Positions 57,242-64,000 of a stretch of DNA of 64,000 bases are shown piece by piece; positions within the stretch are counted from its first letter, which is position 1, and every line of letters starts with the position of its first letter. A program made the position numbers and the translations under genes. The notes under the pieces were generated by a model, which did not search any database, was not told where the DNA came from, and saw nothing but the letters and a program-made list of their open reading frames with translations. The DNA is from Salinicoccus roseus (GTDB taxonomy: Bacteria; Bacillota; Bacilli; Staphylococcales; Salinicoccaceae), in assembly GCF_003814515.1 (NCBI RefSeq), contig NZ_RKQJ01000002.1:186001-250000 (forward strand), in the 5' to 3' direction.

Positions 57242-58186
57242 CTACTCCGCAAACATCTTCATGACACCGCCGGCAACTGCCAGGTCGAAGTACCCTGCAC
57301 CCACACATTTGTAGAGGGTGATCTCAGCGTCATCCTGCCTGAGGTAGTCCTGCTCGAATATATCGACGAGTGCGCCTTTGATGTCGTCCCAGCTGATGAT
57401 GCCGGCATCCACCGCATGGATCAGCTCACCGGCCTCCTCCTTGACGGATTCGAGGTCGTCGGCATAGATCTGGTTTGCTCTTTTGATTGTCGTTTCGTCC
57501 ATTTCCTTCATTACAGGCTTGAAGGAGCCGACGCCGTTGATATGTGTGCCGGGCTTCAGGTCATTACCGTCGAATACCGGTTCTGTGGACTGGGTGGCAC
57601 AGTTGAGGATGTCGCTCTGTGTGACGACATCCGATGCATTGTCCACGACTTCGATGTCGGCCTTGATGCCGAATGCCTCGAGCCTTTCCTTGAACGCTTC
57701 TGCTTTCTCCTTCGTACGGTTAAAGAGTACGATCCTTCCGATATCCCGTACTTCAATGACACCCAGCACCTGCTCGAAGGCCATGTTGCCCGTACCGATG
57801 GCACCGAGCGTCTTGGCATCCTTACGTGCCAGCCTTTCCGTCGCGATGGCGGTCATGGCACCGGTGCGGAGGCGTGTCAGGTATGAGGCATCCATCGTCG
57901 CCTTGTGCTCACCCTTCGTCAGATCCGTGACAAGCAGGTTCCCCTGCGTCGTCGGGAGGTCTTTATTCACAGGAAAGATGGAGACGGTCTTGATGATGGA
58001 GATCTTCGATGCCGTGCTGATGCATGGCATATACAGCATCGAGCTGTTGTCATCCACCGGAAGTACGGTGCGGGGCGCCTGGATGATCGCGTCATCCTTC
58101 AAGTCCTGCAGGACGCTTTTGACGTCCGCTATGGCGTGGTGCATGTGGTACTCTTTTTCAATCTGTTCATCGGTCAGTGTAATCAT
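57242..58186 (-). CDS. Ornithine cyclodeaminase / mu-crystallin family protein
   Basis: A 314-residue NAD(P)-dependent enzyme. The Rossmann motif is GAIGTGNMAFEQ near residue 133; the substrate-side residues lie in SIIKTVSIFP near residue 66 (catalytic Lys) and in YADDLESVKEEAGEL (catalytic Asp region). The family includes ornithine cyclodeaminase, alanine dehydrogenase and pyrroline/ketimine reductases; the reaction here is not decided by sequence. GGAGGAAA precedes the ATG. It is divergent from a MalY/PatB-type gene. Confidence 0.87.
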   Translation of the reverse strand: MITLTDEQIEKEYHMHHAIADVKSVLQDLKDDAIIQAPRTVLPVDDNSSMLYMPCISTASKISIIKTVSIFPVNKDLPTTQGNLLVTDLTKGEHKATMDASYLTRLRTGAMTAIATERLARKDAKTLGAIGTGNMAFEQVLGVIEVRDIGRIVLFNRTKEKAEAFKERLEAFGIKADIEVVDNASDVVTQSDILNCATQSTEPVFDGNDLKPGTHINGVGSFKPVMKEMDETTIKRANQIYADDLESVKEEAGELIHAVDAGIISWDDIKGALVDIFEQDYLRQDDAEITLYKCVGAGYFDLAVAGGVMKMFAE

Positions 58187-58343
58187 GGAATTTTCCTCCG
58201 CTTCTCATTCGCCTTTTCGGCGTATCACTCCTCCCAATGATATAACCTCCAGAATATTGCGTCAAATGCGCTCCCAATGCTTTTTATTTCGCCCATGACT
58301 GATATAATACCTTTATGATTACATATGAAAGGGAGCGATGATT

Positions 58344-59528
58344 TTGGATATAAAGGATTTTGTCGATACATATTATGTGGAGCGCAAGAATACGAACTCC
58401 ACGAAGTGGGATCTTCTCGAGGAGCGGTTCGGAGATCCGGACCTGCTGCCGATCTGGGTCGCCGACATGGAATTCAAGGCGCCGGACAGCGTGATCAGCG
58501 CACTCACCGAGCGTGTCCAGCACGGTGCATACGGTTATTCATTCATCCCGGACGAATATTACGCGACATACTCCAAATGGATGGAGGACAGCTTCGGCTA
58601 CAAGGTGGATAAGGAGTGGTGCCGCCCGGCAACAGGCGTCGTATCCGCACTCTACTGGTTCATGAACTGCTACACGGAGGAAGGGGATGCGGTCATCATC
58701 ACACCGCCCGTCTACTACCCGTTCTTCAATGTCATCCGGGACCTCGACCGCACGCTCGTGACGGCGGATATGACGGAAAATGATGGCCGCTTCGAGCTCG
58801 ACTTCGACCTGTTCGAACAGAAGATTGAAGAGAATGATGTGAAGCTCTTCATCCTATGCTCGCCGCACAATCCGGCCGGCCGTGTATGGACGGAGTCGGA
58901 GCTCGAGCGCATGCTCGCAATCTGTGAGAAGCATGATGTCCTCGTCATTGCCGATGAGATCCACCAGGACTTCGCCTACGGGGAACACAAGCATACACCG
59001 GCAACGACAATCGCCGCCGGCAAGTACACCGACCGCATCGTGCTTGTGAACGCCGCTTCCAAAACATTCAACCTGCCCGGCCTGCTCCATGCCAACATCG
59101 TCATCGAGAACGACGCACTGCGCAAGCAGTTCGACGACTATGCCGGCCAGCACATCAAGAGTGAGAAGAACATCCTCGGCCACCTTGCTACACAGGCTGC
59201 CTACGAGGATGGTGGCGAATGGCTCGAGGGGCTGGAGAATGTCATCCTGTCGAACTACGCCTACGTGCGGGAGACGCTCGGGGTGCATATACCGGAAGCG
59301 AAAGTGATGAAGCTCGAAGGGACATACCTGCCGATGATCGACCTGCGCGGCTTCCTCGCCCCTGAAGACACCAAGGAATTCATCCAGGAGAAGTGCAGGC
59401 TCGCCGTAGACTATGGAGAGTGGTTCGGGGAAGGCTATGAAGGCTACATCCGCCTGAACCTCGCGACGCATCCGAAGTTCGTCAAAGAGGCTGTCGACCG
59501 CATGGTCGAGGAATACAAGAAACTCTAA
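58344..59528 (+). CDS. MalY/PatB-family PLP aminotransferase / C-S lyase
   Basis: A protein of about 394 residues of the fold-type I MalY/PatB family, whose members cleave cystathionine (beta-lyase) or act as aminotransferases. PLP residues are seen in NPAGRVWTESELERM, the Asp of VIADEIHQDFAYG and the Schiff-base Lys in NAASKTFNLPGL near residue 236. The family start WDLLEERFGDPDLLPIWVAD is present. GGGAG is 8 bases before the TTG at 58344 and only 2 from an ATG at 58338, so TTG is favoured; both give nearly the same protein. Confidence 0.88.
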   Translation: MDIKDFVDTYYVERKNTNSTKWDLLEERFGDPDLLPIWVADMEFKAPDSVISALTERVQHGAYGYSFIPDEYYATYSKWMEDSFGYKVDKEWCRPATGVVSALYWFMNCYTEEGDAVIITPPVYYPFFNVIRDLDRTLVTADMTENDGRFELDFDLFEQKIEENDVKLFILCSPHNPAGRVWTESELERMLAICEKHDVLVIADEIHQDFAYGEHKHTPATTIAAGKYTDRIVLVNAASKTFNLPGLLHANIVIENDALRKQFDDYAGQHIKSEKNILGHLATQAAYEDGGEWLEGLENVILSNYAYVRETLGVHIPEAKVMKLEGTYLPMIDLRGFLAPEDTKEFIQEKCRLAVDYGEWFGEGYEGYIRLNLATHPKFVKEAVDRMVEEYKKL

Positions 59529-59764
59529 CAAGAAAAAGAGCTGGTGAGTTAGAATCCTAATTTAAAGCATTTTATTATGCTTTTATATCTAAAAATACGA
59601 TATAATAGTTAGTAGTGACGCATATAAGTCGACTTTAATCAGGGTATATTTATAATAGAAATTATCATTTTTAGATTTCCAACCCTAATAAGAAGGTAAT
59701 TTACTAAGATATATACTTCTGATACTATAGTTATACTGAGGAGATTTTGAAAGTGTGATTATTA

Positions 59765-60358
59765 TTGAGATATAATGTAAAAGGGTATCATGGTACTGTA
59801 GCATCATCTGCTACCGATATCATATCTAATGGTTTTGAATATCGCACATATGATATAAATGACTATAAAGGCAAGAGATTGCCTAATGATTTAGGATTTG
59901 GAATTTATTTTTATCTAGATAATCCTAAAATTTCAAAAAAAGCATTAGATAATGCTAAAGACTATGCAATTAAGTATAAAAAGAAATTAAATACTGACTC
60001 AGTATCAGTTATAGTGGCAGACATTTCAATCTGTGAAGACTCTCACCTTGACTTGGACGAAGCAGATAACCTTGAATATTACTTGGGCATTCAAAACACT
60101 AATCAACAAAGAGCAGAAGAAATCTGGGCAAAGAGTAAACAAGACGGCCAGAGAAAAAGAAAGATGCTGGACGGCATATTTATTGAGATGATGATTTTGG
60201 ATTTGGAAGAAGCTATTGGAAGATCCATAAAGACTGTCCAAAAAGAAACTTTCACTTCCTTTGGAAGGGCTCAGCGTTCAAATTTCTTTAATGGTACAGA
60301 ACTCACAGTCAGAGACGCAAATATATTAAAGGTCGAACGCACCATAAACTATGGATAG
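59765..60358 (+). CDS. ADP-ribosyltransferase-like toxin of a toxin-antitoxin-chaperone operon (CmdT-like)
   Basis: A 197-residue AT-rich gene. KGYHGTVASSATDIISNGF (residues 6-24) matches the first motif of PARP-like ADP-ribosyltransferases with His9; LGFGIYFYLDNP (43-54) is the Tyr motif; and GTELTVRDANILKV (177-190) matches the third motif with Glu179, giving an H-Y-E set. The next genes are a small protein and a SecB-like chaperone, the order of CmdTAC, whose CmdT ADP-ribosylates mRNA after phage attack. The start is odd: the only in-frame start is TTG 59765, 21 bases from GAGGAG, while a TTG at 59747 close to that site meets TGA at its fourth codon. Identification is by motif and context. 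Confidence 0.72.
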   Translation: MRYNVKGYHGTVASSATDIISNGFEYRTYDINDYKGKRLPNDLGFGIYFYLDNPKISKKALDNAKDYAIKYKKKLNTDSVSVIVADISICEDSHLDLDEADNLEYYLGIQNTNQQRAEEIWAKSKQDGQRKRKMLDGIFIEMMILDLEEAIGRSIKTVQKETFTSFGRAQRSNFFNGTELTVRDANILKVERTINYG

Positions 60359-60369
60359 GAGTGAAAAAA

Positions 60370-60591
60370 ATGGGTATAAGAATAGGCGATTTCCTCTCAA
60401 AAAATCATAAGTTTTCTGAGTCGAGAATTTTAAAAGCTATGAAATTGGCTGGTATGCTTGAGGAAACTCAAGAATATTCAATTCCAAAAAAACCAGTATA
60501 TAATATCTCATTCAGTATGAAAGCTGAGTATAAGTATATAAATCCTAAAGTAAGAGACCATGAGAAAGAAAGAACTATTAAGGCGGCGTAA
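60370..60591 (+). CDS. Putative antitoxin of the toxin-antitoxin-chaperone operon (CmdA-like)
   Basis: A 73-residue basic protein between the toxin-like and SecB-like genes. AGGAG eight bases upstream fixes the ATG at 60370, 11 bases after the toxin stop. The N-terminus (GDFLSKNHKFSESRILKAMK) is helical; the C-terminal tail (NISFSMKAEYKYINPKVRDH and a charged end) is extended and probably unfolded, like the chaperone-addiction tails of TAC antitoxins that are bound by SecB-like partners. No DNA-binding motif is obvious. The assignment is by position, size and tail composition. Confidence 0.6.
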   Translation: MGIRIGDFLSKNHKFSESRILKAMKLAGMLEETQEYSIPKKPVYNISFSMKAEYKYINPKVRDHEKERTIKAA

Positions 60592-60593
60592 AT

Positions 60594-61028
60594 ATGGCAG
60601 GATTAACTTTTGAGAATTATTTTATATCAAAAATGCATTATGAGAACAATAAAAATTTTGTCAGTGATGAAAATCCTATCGACATAGATCCACATTTTGC
60701 TGTAAAAATTTTTAAGAGCGAGCACCAAGCGGTTGTAAATCTAGGATTTACAGCAGGAGAGTTAGAACAAGAAGACTCCCCCTTTCTTGTAGAGGTAGAG
60801 ATAAGCGGTCTATTTTCATATGTTGAAGAAGAAGCTGACTCAATAGCTTTTGAAGATTTTCTCACCAATAATGCTGTTGCATTGTTATTCCCTTATCTTA
60901 GGCAAGTTGTTTCAAACCTAACAGCAGCATCAAATCAATTCCCAACTTTCATTTTACCTGTGATGAATATCGCTCAACTTTTAAAGGAAGAAGGAAACAT
61001 AGACATTATTGAAGATAGCAACAATTGA
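60594..61028 (+). CDS. SecB-like chaperone of a toxin-antitoxin-chaperone operon (CmdC-like)
   Basis: A 144-residue protein that matches SecB in length and pattern. PFLVEVEISGLFSYVEE (about residues 63-79) is the central strand pair, and AVALLFPYLRQVVSNLTA then FPTFILPVMNIAQLL (about 95-135) are the SecB helix and the proline-rich LxPxN-type loop of the client groove. Firmicutes normally lack an export SecB, so an accessory copy beside a toxin pair points to a TAC chaperone that stabilises the antitoxin. It starts 2 bases after the antitoxin stop behind AAGGCGG and ends before a terminator. Confidence 0.75.
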   Translation: MAGLTFENYFISKMHYENNKNFVSDENPIDIDPHFAVKIFKSEHQAVVNLGFTAGELEQEDSPFLVEVEISGLFSYVEEEADSIAFEDFLTNNAVALLFPYLRQVVSNLTAASNQFPTFILPVMNIAQLLKEEGNIDIIEDSNN

Positions 61029-61047
61029 AGTTTTGATTATAAGATAC

Positions 61048-61105
61048 AAAGGAGTTTTATCAGGGATTTGGCGATATCCACCCCTAATAAAATTCCTTTA
61101 TTCTT
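61048..61105 (+). terminator. Terminator of the toxin-antitoxin-chaperone operon
   Basis: AAAGGAGTTTTAT (61048-61060) pairs with ATAAAATTCCTTT (61087-61099) around a GC-richer loop that can pair further, followed by ATTCTTTTG. Confidence 0.65.
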
Positions 61106-61307
61106 TTGTCTAAACATCTTATTTTTACAATATTGTTGCTCTTTATTAAGCAAATAAACATTTCACATACCTATCGTACAGATGAAAAGCCTCTGTGCTT
61201 CCCCTCCCCTGGACTTCCGGGACAGGGCTTTATTCATGCCGGGCCGCTTTGACCGGGGAATGGGATTATGCAACAATGAATATAAATGAACGATTGGAGG
61301 GATCGGT

Positions 61308-62687
61308 ATGGCGGAAGACAGAATAGAGAGCAAGGGTGTCGTTGTGGTGATCATCGCCGCAGCTTTTTTATTGACCTTCAACCAATTCCTATTGATCACC
61401 GCATTCCCGACGATCATGGCGGAGTTCGACATCAACGCCACACAAGTCCAGTGGCTGACGAATGCCTTCATCCTCGTCACACTGATATTCATCCCGATGT
61501 CGGGGTACCTGTCGACCACCTACTCCGCCCGGACACTCGTCATCTTCTCGCTCACCTGCCTGCTCATCGGTACGGCGATCGGCGGTTGGTCGCCGAACTT
61601 CGGCATCCTGCTCCTCTCACGCATGATCCAGGCGATTGGTGCGGGGATCATCCTGCCGCTCATCCAGACGATACTGCTCATCGTCTTCCCCTACCACAGG
61701 CGGGGGTTCGCCATGGGGCTGCTCGGTGCGGTGACGAACATCGCGCCCGCTTCCGCCCCGTCGATCTCGGGCATCATCATCGACTACCTCGACTGGCGGT
61801 CGCTACACTGGGTGATCCTGCCGTTCATCCTGATCACCGTCGTCATGGCCCTGTTCCTGATGAAGAACGTGCTTGAACAGAACCGGACAACGCTCGATCT
61901 CCGCTCGGTCGCCCTGTCCGCATCGGGCTTCGCCCTTTTCATCCTGGGACTCAGCAACATCAGCGTATACGGCTTCCTGAGCCTGTGGTCGATCCTGCCG
62001 ATGGCGGTCGGAATCGTGAGTGTGCTGTTCTTCATCCACCGTCAGTTCAGCATCCCGACGCCGGTATTGAATTTGAATCTTTTCCGCAACCGGACGTTCA
62101 GCCTCGCCATCATACTGATTTTCATCAATATGATGCTGCTCTTATCGACGGAGACGATACTGCCGATGTTTGCACAGGATGCGCTTGGCACAAGCGCCTT
62201 CCTGTCCGGCTTCCTGCTCGTACCGGGGACGATCATCCTGTCCATCATCACATTCGTCTCCGGCAACCTGTATGACCGCTATGGGGGCAAGCGGATCGCC
62301 ACAATCGGGTTCGCGTGCACCGCCGTGTCACTCGGGCTGATCAACACCGTCGGCATGGAGGATTCTCCCTACTGGATCATGGTGTACTTCTGTCTGTTCA
62401 TGACCGGCTTCGGATTGACGCTCATGCCGCTCGTCACCGTCAGCATGTCCGAGCTCGGGAAGGCGGACATCCCGCATGGCTCCGCCATCGTCAACACCGT
62501 GCGCCAGTTCGCCATGGCCTTCGGCATCATTATACTGACATCCATCATCAGCATCACCGTCGCCGTGATGGATGCGCCGTATGCCACAAGCACTTATTGG
62601 GGCACATCCTATGCCCTCATCGTCATGGCCGGGCTTGCAGTGCTTGGTTTCATATTGACGCTCAGGTTGAAGGAAACGAGATACTGA
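61308..62687 (+). CDS. MFS drug-efflux transporter, DHA2 (EmrB/QacA) type
   Basis: A 459-residue proton-driven exporter with 12-14 predicted membrane segments. FPTIMAEFDINATQVQWLTN near residue 30 is the DHA2 first-loop pattern, and motif C is in LLSRMIQAIGAGIILPLIQT near residue 105; a later loop has NLYDRYGGKRIA. GGAGGGATCGGT precedes the ATG. GC content is high, as in the backbone. The substrates are unknown; no regulator gene is adjacent. Confidence 0.9.
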   Translation: MAEDRIESKGVVVVIIAAAFLLTFNQFLLITAFPTIMAEFDINATQVQWLTNAFILVTLIFIPMSGYLSTTYSARTLVIFSLTCLLIGTAIGGWSPNFGILLLSRMIQAIGAGIILPLIQTILLIVFPYHRRGFAMGLLGAVTNIAPASAPSISGIIIDYLDWRSLHWVILPFILITVVMALFLMKNVLEQNRTTLDLRSVALSASGFALFILGLSNISVYGFLSLWSILPMAVGIVSVLFFIHRQFSIPTPVLNLNLFRNRTFSLAIILIFINMMLLLSTETILPMFAQDALGTSAFLSGFLLVPGTIILSIITFVSGNLYDRYGGKRIATIGFACTAVSLGLINTVGMEDSPYWIMVYFCLFMTGFGLTLMPLVTVSMSELGKADIPHGSAIVNTVRQFAMAFGIIILTSIISITVAVMDAPYATSTYWGTSYALIVMAGLAVLGFILTLRLKETRY

Positions 62688-62690
62688 AAA

Positions 62691-62722
62691 AATCGCCTTG
62701 CGGGTCTATCCGCAAGGCGATT
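62691..62722. terminator. Bidirectional terminator between convergent genes
   Basis: AATCGCCTTGCGG and CCGCAAGGCGATT form a perfect 13-bp stem around a 6-base loop, preceded by an A-run and followed by TCTTCATTT. Confidence 0.85.
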
Positions 62723-62724
62723 CT

Positions 62725-63885
62725 TCATTTCTCTTCCAATGTATTGATGTAGCGCTCCAGTCTGTCGGCCGCTTCCTTGAGTTCCGCCATGCTGCAGGCA
62801 AATGAGAGGCGGATGTGCCCCTCACCATATTCCGAGAACGAGCGGCCCGGTACGACGGCGAGCTGCGTCGCCTCAAGCAGGTTGGTCGCGAATCGGAACG
62901 AGTCGGTGTCGTACTTCCTGATCGACGGGAAGATGTAGAACGCCCCTGCCGGCTTCGGCACTTCGAGTCCCATGTCGAGGAGACGACGATAGATGTAGTC
63001 TCGCCTTTCAATGTAGGCTTCATTCATCTCCTTCGGCACATGACGATGGTGCTTCAGTGCCTCGATCGCTGCATACTGGCTCGGAAGTGCGGCACAGATG
63101 GTGTTGTAGAGATGCACGGCGGTGACATCCTCCATGATGGTCCTGTGCCCGACGACATATCCGATGCGCCAGCCGGTCATGGCATGCGACTTGCTGAGGC
63201 CGTTGACGACGAGCACCTGCTCCTTGATGTCCGTATAGCTTGCCAGGCTGATGTGTTCCCCTTCAAGCGTATTCTCCGCATAGATCTCATCAGTGATGAC
63301 GAAGATGTCATGCTTCCTGAACACTTCGACGAGTGCATCCATCTGCGGCTTCGTATAGGTGACGCCGGTCGGGTTCGTCGGATAGTTGAGCAGTACGGCC
63401 TTCGTCTTCTCCGTAATATTCGACTCGATCAGTTCCGGTGTCGCAATGTGGCCCGTCGGGGTCATGTCTACGAACTTCGTCACGGCTCCACACAGTTCGA
63501 TGATCGGCTCGTAGCCAAGATAAGTCGGTGCGGGGATGAGCACTTCATCACCCGGGTCCAGGATGGCGCGCAGGATGCCGTCGATCCCCTCACTGCCTCC
63601 GACCGTGACGAGCACCTCACCGTCCGGATCGTATTCCGCACCATGCACCTCACGGTAGTACTGGCTGATCGTCTCCCGGAGTTCGAAGAGTCCCGTATTG
63701 TGCGAGTACTTCATCGATTTCGTATTGATTGCCTCAATCGCTGCATCCTTGATCGGCTGCGGCGTCTCGAAGTCCGGCTGGCCGAGCGTCAGATCCACCG
63801 CATCCGGGAACTCCTCCACCCGGTTAGCAAACTGCCGCGTGCCCGGGACCTCGATATCCTTCATTTTTTTGTTCGCCTGTGGCAT
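62725..63885 (-). CDS. PLP-dependent class I/II aminotransferase (PatA-like)
   Basis: A 386-residue fold-type I aminotransferase. VDLTLGQPDFETPQPIKDAA near residue 30 is the substrate-site start; NYPTNPTGVTYTKPQM, the Asp of FVITDEIYAENT, the Schiff-base Lys in VNGLSKSHAMTGWRIGYVVG near residue 230 and the C-terminal Arg of GEGHIRLSFA complete the active site. It resembles PatA/N-acetyl-diaminopimelate aminotransferase-type enzymes of Firmicutes. GAGGG upstream favours the ATG at 63885 over one six codons earlier. It is convergent with the efflux gene. Confidence 0.88.
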   Translation of the reverse strand: MPQANKKMKDIEVPGTRQFANRVEEFPDAVDLTLGQPDFETPQPIKDAAIEAINTKSMKYSHNTGLFELRETISQYYREVHGAEYDPDGEVLVTVGGSEGIDGILRAILDPGDEVLIPAPTYLGYEPIIELCGAVTKFVDMTPTGHIATPELIESNITEKTKAVLLNYPTNPTGVTYTKPQMDALVEVFRKHDIFVITDEIYAENTLEGEHISLASYTDIKEQVLVVNGLSKSHAMTGWRIGYVVGHRTIMEDVTAVHLYNTICAALPSQYAAIEALKHHRHVPKEMNEAYIERRDYIYRRLLDMGLEVPKPAGAFYIFPSIRKYDTDSFRFATNLLEATQLAVVPGRSFSEYGEGHIRLSFACSMAELKEAADRLERYINTLEEK

Positions 63886-64000
63886 CGTATCCCTCTTTCC
63901 CATTGATTTCCCTACCGATTATAACAGATGGCTTGTTTTTTGACTTCGATCTATCCATTTATATGAAAGTATATGCAACCGATTAATTTTAATCATTTCG

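Noticed and set aside
61181-61288. A 35-codon frame beginning ATGAAAAGCCTC before the efflux gene
   Set aside because: No ribosome site and no conserved-looking content; more likely leader DNA.
62815-63906. A 363-codon open frame antisense to the aminotransferase gene
   Set aside because: Its composition (rich in Arg and His) is that of a codon-bias shadow; the sense frame has a complete PLP active site.
1-64000. CRISPR arrays, tRNA or rRNA genes, and known riboswitches
   Set aside because: No regularly spaced repeats, tRNA cloverleaf or rRNA sequence, and no riboswitch consensus, were noticed when reading both strands by eye.

Overview
The window looks like a chromosomal segment of a low-to-moderate GC Gram-positive coccus of the family Staphylococcaceae, most likely Salinicoccus or a close relative. 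This is inferred from Firmicute-type ribosome binding sites, gene content (type-I glutamine synthetase of the Bacillus kind, Leloir genes with the Firmicute-type GalT, MsmK-type ATPases, TcyJ-N-like sulfur-amino-acid ABC genes) and codon use; no rRNA or tRNA is present to prove it. Backbone genes (about 1-18.5 kb and 57.2-64 kb) are GC-richer than the accessory blocks (about 18.5-39.9 kb and 41.8-61 kb).

Layout. (1) 0.07-8.3 kb: a sugar-uptake locus with a YesL-family membrane protein, a CUT1 sugar ABC transporter (two permeases and a lipoprotein binding protein), a divergent ROK repressor, a PucR-type regulator, a shared MsmK-type ATPase and an aldose 1-epimerase. (2) 8.5-18.5 kb: housekeeping genes: glnA, a TSUP permease, a HAD dehalogenase-like hydrolase, an unknown membrane protein, a secreted glycerophosphodiesterase, a cystine/sulfur-amino-acid ABC operon and a divergent acyl-CoA dehydrogenase-like flavoprotein. 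(3) 18.5-38.6 kb: a raffinose/melibiose/sucrose-to-galactose island, all on the minus strand. It holds a LacI regulator, an ABC importer, alpha-galactosidase, sucrose-6-phosphate hydrolase, galK-galE-galT and an MsmK-type ATPase. Decayed paralogues lie among them (second LacI, second alpha-galactosidase, fructokinase, second YesL). Both ends carry the same remnant, a response regulator fused to an ABC-ATPase tail, in direct orientation, along with IS3, IS21 and IS30 fragments.

(4) 39.9-57.1 kb: a defence island. It contains a GmrSD-like DUF262/HNH protein, a GIY-YIG nuclease, a PD-(D/E)XK-like protein, two small unknown genes, an unlisted 42-residue basic protein in its own transcription unit, a complete type I restriction-modification operon (hsdM-hsdS-hsdR), a YgjP-like metallopeptidase, mcrB-mcrC and a NERD-domain helicase. 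(5) 57.2-59.5 kb: backbone ornithine-cyclodeaminase-like and MalY/PatB-type genes. (6) 59.8-61.0 kb: a three-gene low-GC operon of an ADP-ribosyltransferase-like toxin, a 73-residue putative antitoxin and a SecB-like chaperone. It has the architecture of a toxin-antitoxin-chaperone module of the CmdTAC type and is the most interesting item in the window. (7) 61.3-63.9 kb: a DHA2-type efflux pump and a class I aminotransferase.

Together the sugar genes would import alpha-galactosides, cut them to galactose plus glucose/sucrose and feed galactose through the Leloir pathway. Loss of the fructokinase and of one alpha-galactosidase suggests the island is being trimmed. The defence genes target incoming DNA at several levels: type I restriction, modified-DNA restriction, nuclease-helicase, and an abortive-type TAC module.
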